A DNA stretch of 64,000 bases from CAVVSQ01 sp963848825 (GTDB lineage Bacteria; Planctomycetota; Planctomycetia; Gemmatales; Gemmataceae). The position numbers and the translations under genes were made by a program. Of the stretch, positions 59,352 to 64,000 are shown piece by piece (the stretch's first letter is position 1; the number at the start of each line of letters is the position of its first letter). The notes under the pieces were generated by a model. The model had not been told where the DNA came from and made no database searches. It saw only the letters and a program-made list of their open reading frames with translations. Where the stretch lies: assembly GCA_963848825.1 (NCBI GenBank), contig CAWKFA010000008.1, positions 310,001 through 374,000 on the forward strand, given 5' to 3'.

Positions 59352-60455
59352 TTATTCAAAGTTTTTCGGGTCGATGACATGGCCGTCATTTCGGCAAAGG
59401 AGATAGGCCCAGACCTGTTGTTCGATATCATTTGAAATAAAGTGGATACTGCCATCGGCAAAGCAGGCATTGACGCCCGCTGGATGCTTGCTGCGAGCCT
59501 GAGCTTGCCAGTTGGGCCAATTTCGGGTTGCGTTGTCATCGGAGCAGCCCATTTGTAGCGGCCCCAGGGCGTTCGTATCGCCAAGCCCCATTTTTGTGCG
59601 GATGGCGCCGCAGTCTTCAATGTCGTCGGAGTATTCGGCGTAATCGTTGGGAACGTAGCAATCGCCCACGGTTGCATTGGCGGCAGTCACGCTGGAGCCG
59701 CCCAAACCCATGGCCCACACTCCCCGACGGTCTTGATCGTTCAGGCCAATGCGCACTTCATTGAACATTATGGTGGCCGACGTGCCGTCCTCCGTGGTGA
59801 GTTGCGCCAGGCTTATTCCCCAGTTGATGCCCATGACTCCACCAAGGAGCTCGGTATCGTCGTAACTGTCAGGATGTTTGGACCAACCGCCGCCTACCGT
59901 TTGGCTGAACCATCCAGGCCCGGCATTGGCTGCATAGTTGCCACGGGCCCAATGGCCGATACCGGCTGGCCCTGGTGTCAAATTCAAGGCAAATGGGGTG
60001 TCCGGCCCAACGGGGTCCGAGGGGCACAGGAAGGTCGGCACTGTTTTATCACGAACGGACCTCCAGTTCTGGTCCGCTCCATGCTTTCGCATGTATTCCT
60101 CCACATCAATGGCAACGGATTCGTATAGGGCCGTTTGCTCAATGAAAGGCAGAATAAAAACAGCCCAGTTCGGCCCAAAAGGCTGGTACGCACTCGCTGC
60201 ATCGTGACTTCCATGAGCACCGCCAGGGTTCGCGTTAAGGAGCGCTGGGGGCAGGGACTTGAAGATACCTTCGTAACTGTGGGCGGCGAGGCCAATTTGC
60301 TTGAGGTTATTGGCACATTGAGCGCGCGCAGCAGCCTCCCGTACCTTCTGCACGGCTGGCACGAGAAGAGCGATCAATATCGCGATAATCGCAATGACGA
60401 CCAAAAGCTCGATCAGGGTGAACCCAGCCGGCCTGCCGCGCGAGAGATGTCTCAT
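59352..60455 (-). CDS. DUF1559 prepilin-like protein, intact
   Basis: A 367-residue protein in one frame. ATG 60455 follows AGGAG. The N-terminus PAGFTLIELLVVIAIIAILI is the pilin-like segment, with VQKVREAAARAQCANNLKQIGLAAHSYEG after it, the DUF1559 motif. Further conserved parts are WAVFILPFIEQTALYES, FLCPSDPVGPD, TEDGTSATIMFNEVRIG and the terminal GVNACFADGSIHFISNDIEQ. A Gly-containing insert precedes the end. Such proteins are exported and probably sit in the inner membrane through the single helix, and their role is not established. First gene of the DUF1559/lipoprotein cluster. Confidence 0.9.
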   Translation of the reverse strand: MRHLSRGRPAGFTLIELLVVIAIIAILIALLVPAVQKVREAAARAQCANNLKQIGLAAHSYEGIFKSLPPALLNANPGGAHGSHDAASAYQPFGPNWAVFILPFIEQTALYESVAIDVEEYMRKHGADQNWRSVRDKTVPTFLCPSDPVGPDTPFALNLTPGPAGIGHWARGNYAANAGPGWFSQTVGGGWSKHPDSYDDTELLGGVMGINWGISLAQLTTEDGTSATIMFNEVRIGLNDQDRRGVWAMGLGGSSVTAANATVGDCYVPNDYAEYSDDIEDCGAIRTKMGLGDTNALGPLQMGCSDDNATRNWPNWQAQARSKHPAGVNACFADGSIHFISNDIEQQVWAYLLCRNDGHVIDPKNFE

Positions 60456-60575
60456 GACGGCTCCTGTCTTGTGAAATGACGGAGAAGATTTAATGAAGAT
60501 GGCAGCATAGCACGCCCACAGTCATTCCGCAACGAAAAACCATCACCGCGCTCAAGCATCCCTCGCCCCCACGAC

Positions 60576-61082
60576 CTAGCCCCCATCGCGCGACTTGGCG
60601 ATGGCCTTGTCCGGGCTCGGTGGTACGTTGAGGACCCGTTCCGGAAAGAGCTCGACCAGGTAATCTATCAGATCGCGCACGGAGACGACGCCGACCGGCC
60701 GGCCCTTTTCGACGATGGGGATATGGCGGTAGCCACCCACACTCATCTTGTTCAGCGCCCAGGCGACGGTCTGATTCGCTTCCAGGGTTTCCGGATCCTT
60801 GGTCATCACCGATTCCACGGTCATCGTGCTGGTCGTGTTGCGGAAGATCACGCGGGTGAGCACGTCCCGTTCGGTGAAAATGCCCACGAGTTTGCCGGCA
60901 CGCTGAACCAGCACGCAACCGGTGCGCTGTTCGTTCATGAGATTGACGGCAGCGACCACGGTCGCGTCGGGCTCGATCAGAATCGGCTCGCGCAAAGAAA
61001 GTTCGTTAAGCTTGGCCTTCAGCAGCGTGCCGCGAATGCGGGTTTTATCTTCGTAAGCATCTTCGAATTCGCTGTTCGACAT
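60576..61082 (-). CDS. CBS-domain pair protein
   Basis: A 168-residue protein made of two CBS domains. The first has LREPILIEPDATVVAAVNLMNEQRTGCVLVQRAGKLVGIFTERD, the second VESVMTKDPETLEANQTVAWALNKMSVGGYRHIPIVEKGRPVGVVSVRD. A CBS pair binds adenosyl nucleotides (AMP, ATP, SAM) in a regulatory role. No other domain is attached, so it should act on a partner or as a signal sensor. GGAGG lies upstream of ATG 61082. It stands alone between the DUF1559 cluster and the CehA-like gene. Confidence 0.88.
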   Translation of the reverse strand: MSNSEFEDAYEDKTRIRGTLLKAKLNELSLREPILIEPDATVVAAVNLMNEQRTGCVLVQRAGKLVGIFTERDVLTRVIFRNTTSTMTVESVMTKDPETLEANQTVAWALNKMSVGGYRHIPIVEKGRPVGVVSVRDLIDYLVELFPERVLNVPPSPDKAIAKSRDGG

Positions 61083-61270
61083 GTTCGTCCTCCGCCTGCG
61101 GAAAAGGGGAGGACACCTGTCCGCGCCCCTGCCGAGCTAATCTCTTATTAAGCTAGCGGTTGACCGGTCATGAGTAAACAGGAAAAATGAGCCCACGAGC
61201 GGATCGATGGGATGCCATCTAAACCAGGGGCGGTGGTCACACGGCTTAAGAAAAACGGGTCATGAACCTG

Positions 61271-62711
61271 TCAGGTCAGGTGATCCGTGCCATCCGTGGT
61301 TTCGAACTGGCAGCGTGCCCGCGCCGCCTGGGCGAGCGTCAAAAATGGCTCCGACGAGCCCGCCCATTGCTCGAAGCGCGCGACCTGGCGCTGCACCTTG
61401 GTCAGCGCCTCGGCATCGCGGCGGGCCGGCGTTCCTTCGACCTGTACATAGATTGGCGAGCTTTGCGCGAAGTGGTTGTCGCCCCGGCAGCGCACCGTCA
61501 GCCAGCCACTCGCCGCGATGGGAAGATTGACGTCCAACAGGGCATTGTCCGTGGTCGCGACCACCTGACCATTCATAATCACCTCCAGACTTCGCGACGG
61601 CGCCAGGCTCATGACCTCGGCGCGAACGGAGAGACTTTCCCCGGCCGTCGGCAATCGAATGACGTCGCCCGGCTCGCGTTCATTGGCGATGAAAAACAGG
61701 ACAGGGCCATTTGAAACAAAGGTGCGGCCGACGCGTACGGCTTCGATCCAGGCCTGGTAACTAAAACTATCTCCGGGCCGTAAATGGGCATAGGTCCGGA
61801 CGTCGCCGAGGGCAGCCGCGTTACTGTCCTTGCCGCTCGAGCCAATCAGGGGAAGCCTGATGCCCGCGTCAAGAATGTCCTGCCAGAGCGCTACGGCGCC
61901 GTCGACCGCGCCGGCACCCAGTTCGAAAGCATCGACCTTGCCGAGCAACAAATCGATCAACGGTTCTCCGAGAAACTCATCTCCAGCGCCGCCGGGCCGG
62001 GCCCAAACGACCAGGCCGTTTTTGCGATGGCACTGGTCACACCAGGCGGCCATCGTCCAGTCCTGATTTTCCGGCTCGCCGAAGGTAAGCGGATAAACGG
62101 GCCGGTGACAATTAAGCAGTCCCAGGCTGCCCAGTACCGGGTGGGTGTTGTATGTGTTGACGACGACCAGATGACTCGGCGTCGCGAGCGCCGCTGCCTG
62201 CCCGCTAAAGGCCACGATATTGGTGAGCGTCTTTTTACCGCCGCTTGCCGACACCGCCGCCAAAAGGTTGACGATGTGGACGTCTTCCGCCTGCGCTTCG
62301 AGGAGGGCGGCATGAGGCGCTAACGCATGGGCACGGCCATCGCCCGAGTACCATCCCAGCGCCGGCATATCGAGCCAGCGCTCGATAGTGAAACGCAGGG
62401 CCATTTTACCGGGATTGAGCACGAGCGTTTGCGTGACGGGCCGGTATTCAGGCCCTTTATGGAGTTGGACCGTGATTGGTCCTGGCGGCAGATTGATTTC
62501 GAAAGACCCTTCCGTATAGGCCCACGACTGCGAACCGATACGAACATTGCCGCCAACATCCTGATGCGGGTCCGTGTTGAAATCGACAAGTCGCCCCAGC
62601 GGCGCATGATAATTGCCGTGCGCAGTCGGTAAAACGCACCCGCACAGCGGTCGGTTGCCCAGTCGCCGTGTCGCTGACGCGGACGTGAACAGTTTGGAGC
62701 TTGGTGGTCAA
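61271..62711 (-). CDS. CehA/McbA-like metallohydrolase-related protein (one frameshift near 62622)
   Basis: About 480 residues after restoring one base near 62622. TTG 62711 starts a beta-sandwich-like region (VHVRVSDTATGQPTAVRVRF), after the break DAHGNYHAPLGRLVDFNTDP. Then comes ALGWYSGDGRAHALAPHAALLEAQAEDVHIVNLLA, the position where CehA-like proteins have a GDTHVH metal motif. In this protein the first histidine is arginine. WCDQCHRKNGLVVWARPGGA, VDAFELGAGAVD and LIGSSGKDSNA are further family parts. A C-terminal domain begins near ASLSVRAEV-like LSVRAEVMSLAPS. Hydrolase activity is therefore doubtful. It begins 45 bases after the TIM-barrel stop. Confidence 0.75.
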
Positions 62712-62756
62712 GGACGCCGCCCCTCAAGGCAACTTTGCCTCCGCGAACAGGGGAGA

Positions 62757-63608
62757 TTAATAATGGTCATAACGCGCACCGGCGTCGTCCAAGATTTTCT
62801 GAAAGGCGGCCACGGCTTTGGGGAACAGCTCCGGGCCTGTCTGGCCGCCGGTCGGGCCGCCGCCGAGGAGGTGCGGTTCCATCGTCGCGAAGCCATCGTA
62901 GCCCATGGCGACCGCTTCCTTGATGACGCGTGGGATTTGCCCGTCCCCTTCGCCGGCGAGGGCACCGTGCTGGGCGCCCTTCTTCCAGTCCTTGATATGC
63001 AGGTGTTTGGTCCACTGCTTGGTGCGCTGCCAGCCAGCCCAGGGATCGTGGCCGCAGAAAACATAATTGGCGGGGTCGTAGACGGCGGCCAGCACGGGCG
63101 TGTCCAGTTGTTCGAGGACCGTGGTCATGAGATCGACCACGCGGTCGGGCGAATCGCCATAGATGCGGTGTTCGTTTTCGTGGAGCAGCTGCACGCCAGA
63201 CTTGGCGGCAACCTGGCATTTTTGCCACATGCGATCGAGGACCTCGCGGCGATAATCGCCGCAGTCGTCCCACTCCAGATTGGGAGGCGGATAATAGCTG
63301 AAAATACGGATGTTGGGAGTGCCGAAGGTTTTGCAGAGCGCGATGGCGCGGCGCAGCTTGTCAAGATGGGGCGCCATGGGCTCGTCGATGCGGATTTTGC
63401 CGAGCGGCGAACCGATGGCGCTCAGCTTCATGCCCTGTTTGTCCAGAAGCGACTTGAACTCCTGAATTTGCAGGTCGGATAGGGCCAGCACATTGGTGCC
63501 CAGGATCGACCGAAACTCGATGTGGCGAACGCCGCAAGCTTTGAGCACGCCGATCTGCACCTCGGGGTCGGGCGCGATCTCATCCGCGAACGCGCTGAGA
63601 GTGAACAT
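62757..63608 (-). CDS. Sugar phosphate isomerase/epimerase-like TIM-barrel protein
   Basis: A 283-residue protein of the AP endonuclease 2/xylose isomerase-like TIM-barrel family. Marks are the N-terminal MFTLSAFADEIAPDPEVQIGVLKACGVRHIEFR, NIRIFSYYPPPNLEWDD, VQLLHENEHRIYGDSPDR with glutamate metal ligands, LAAVYDPANYVFCGHDPW and KHLHIKDWKKG. The reaction is unknown. Planctomycetes carry many such copies for sugar or inositol conversion. GGAG precedes ATG 63608. It lies 47 bases after the helicase stop and 45 before the CehA-like start, so it may share a transcript with the latter. Confidence 0.87.
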   Translation of the reverse strand: MFTLSAFADEIAPDPEVQIGVLKACGVRHIEFRSILGTNVLALSDLQIQEFKSLLDKQGMKLSAIGSPLGKIRIDEPMAPHLDKLRRAIALCKTFGTPNIRIFSYYPPPNLEWDDCGDYRREVLDRMWQKCQVAAKSGVQLLHENEHRIYGDSPDRVVDLMTTVLEQLDTPVLAAVYDPANYVFCGHDPWAGWQRTKQWTKHLHIKDWKKGAQHGALAGEGDGQIPRVIKEAVAMGYDGFATMEPHLLGGGPTGGQTGPELFPKAVAAFQKILDDAGARYDHY

Positions 63609-63655
63609 TGCTTTGGTCTCCGCGAGAAGACGCGTGAAACGAGACCGCTGGTATC

Positions 63656-64000
63656 TTAACGGCCGGTTTGGACAATGATTATTTTGGCTTTGTCGGCGAT
63701 AAAAGAGCGCTCGCCGCCGGGAAAGCGAATTCTGAGTTTCCGCACGGCACCATGGCCGCTGACCTCGGTAATGCGGCCGCGACCATAGATATCGTGATCG
63801 ACCAACATGCCCTCGCTATAGCCGACGGCGCTGACGGTCGCGGTGCCGGTGGCGGGCTGGCTTTTGGTCGGCGCGGGCAACGGAATGCCAGCATCGTACC
63901 AGGTTGTGGCACCCACGTTCGAAGGGGCTCGCCAACGTTCTTGTGCCGCGAGCGGCGCCGGTGTCCGACAGGTCAACGTTCTCGACGCTTTCGGGCGGCA
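63656..64000 (-). CDS. UvrD/PcrA-like helicase, C-terminal end (partial, probable frameshift near 63950)
   Basis: Only the last hundred or so residues are inside the window. The end (SEGMLVDHDIYGRGRITEVSG, KLRIRFPGGERSFIADKAKI) matches the small Tudor-like C-terminal domain of UvrD/PcrA helicases. Near the right edge another frame reads PPESVENVDLSD, which is also typical helicase linker text, so a one-base shift near 63950 is likely. UvrD/PcrA unwinds DNA in repair and replication restart. Catalytic motifs are outside the window, so the assignment depends on the tail alone. Confidence 0.6.
   Translation of the reverse strand, partial: CRPKASRTLTCRTPAPLAAQERWRAPSNVGATTWYDAGIPLPAPTKSQPATGTATVSAVGYSEGMLVDHDIYGRGRITEVSGHGAVRKLRIRFPGGERSFIADKAKIIIVQTGR

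Overview
The window looks like a chromosomal segment of a planctomycete, most likely of the Gemmataceae type. It is GC-rich and carries three DUF1559 prepilin-like proteins, small planctomycete-type membrane proteins, xylose-isomerase-like TIM barrels, a PQQ-like beta-propeller protein, a WD40 protein, a eukaryote-like protein kinase and a multi-PAS hybrid histidine kinase. I see no rRNA, tRNA, CRISPR array, insertion sequence or phage gene. The assignment rests on gene families, not on a marker search.

Layout. 0-14 kb: a TPR fragment, a sugar isomerase-like protein, small proteins, an RMD1/DUF155 protein, L-2-hydroxyglutarate oxidase, a Uma2 nuclease facing an AlbA/ATPase protein, isocitrate dehydrogenase, a GlmU-like enzyme, glutaminyl-tRNA synthetase, ThpR and a secreted beta-propeller. 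14-38 kb: an envelope transport region. On the plus strand are a Cys-bearing lipoprotein, an RND permease, its adaptor, a TolC-like protein and an OprO/P-like porin. An inserted minus-strand NAD-kinase-like/SPFH pair interrupts this series. Facing it on the minus strand are porin, Cys-rich protein, adaptor, RND permease, two TolC-like proteins, a DUF1559 protein and a WD40 protein. The two halves meet tail to tail at about 24.79 kb. 38-50 kb: tsaB, an RNase HI-like protein, an enlarged M50 protease, dxr, a probable pseudokinase, a long U32 (RlhA-type) protein, an epimerase with a receiver-like protein, and a TIGR01777-type epimerase. 50-64 kb: a methyltransferase, a MetE-like protein followed by a hybrid histidine kinase, FtsH, a cluster of two DUF1559 proteins with two lipoproteins, a CBS protein, a CehA-like protein, a TIM-barrel isomerase, and the end of a UvrD/PcrA-like helicase.

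About thirty open frames are broken by what look like single-base indels. They include genes that should be essential (glnS, ftsH), and in each case the family sequence simply continues in another frame. I read this as an unpolished assembly rather than mass gene decay. I therefore annotate the restored genes, state where the frame changes, and do not infer biology from the breaks. Breaks are uneven: about 3.3-10.4, 28.5-35.0 and 39.0-48.2 kb appear clean.

Functional picture. The centre of the window suggests two paralogous tripartite efflux systems with matching outer-membrane porins. The minus-strand copy extends into two tandem TolC-like genes, a pilin-like DUF1559 protein and a WD40 propeller in close-packed order. 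Other loci worth attention are a kinase lacking the catalytic-loop aspartate, a secreted protein with a period-4 cysteine run, and an AT-richer AlbA/ATPase gene next to a Uma2 nuclease.
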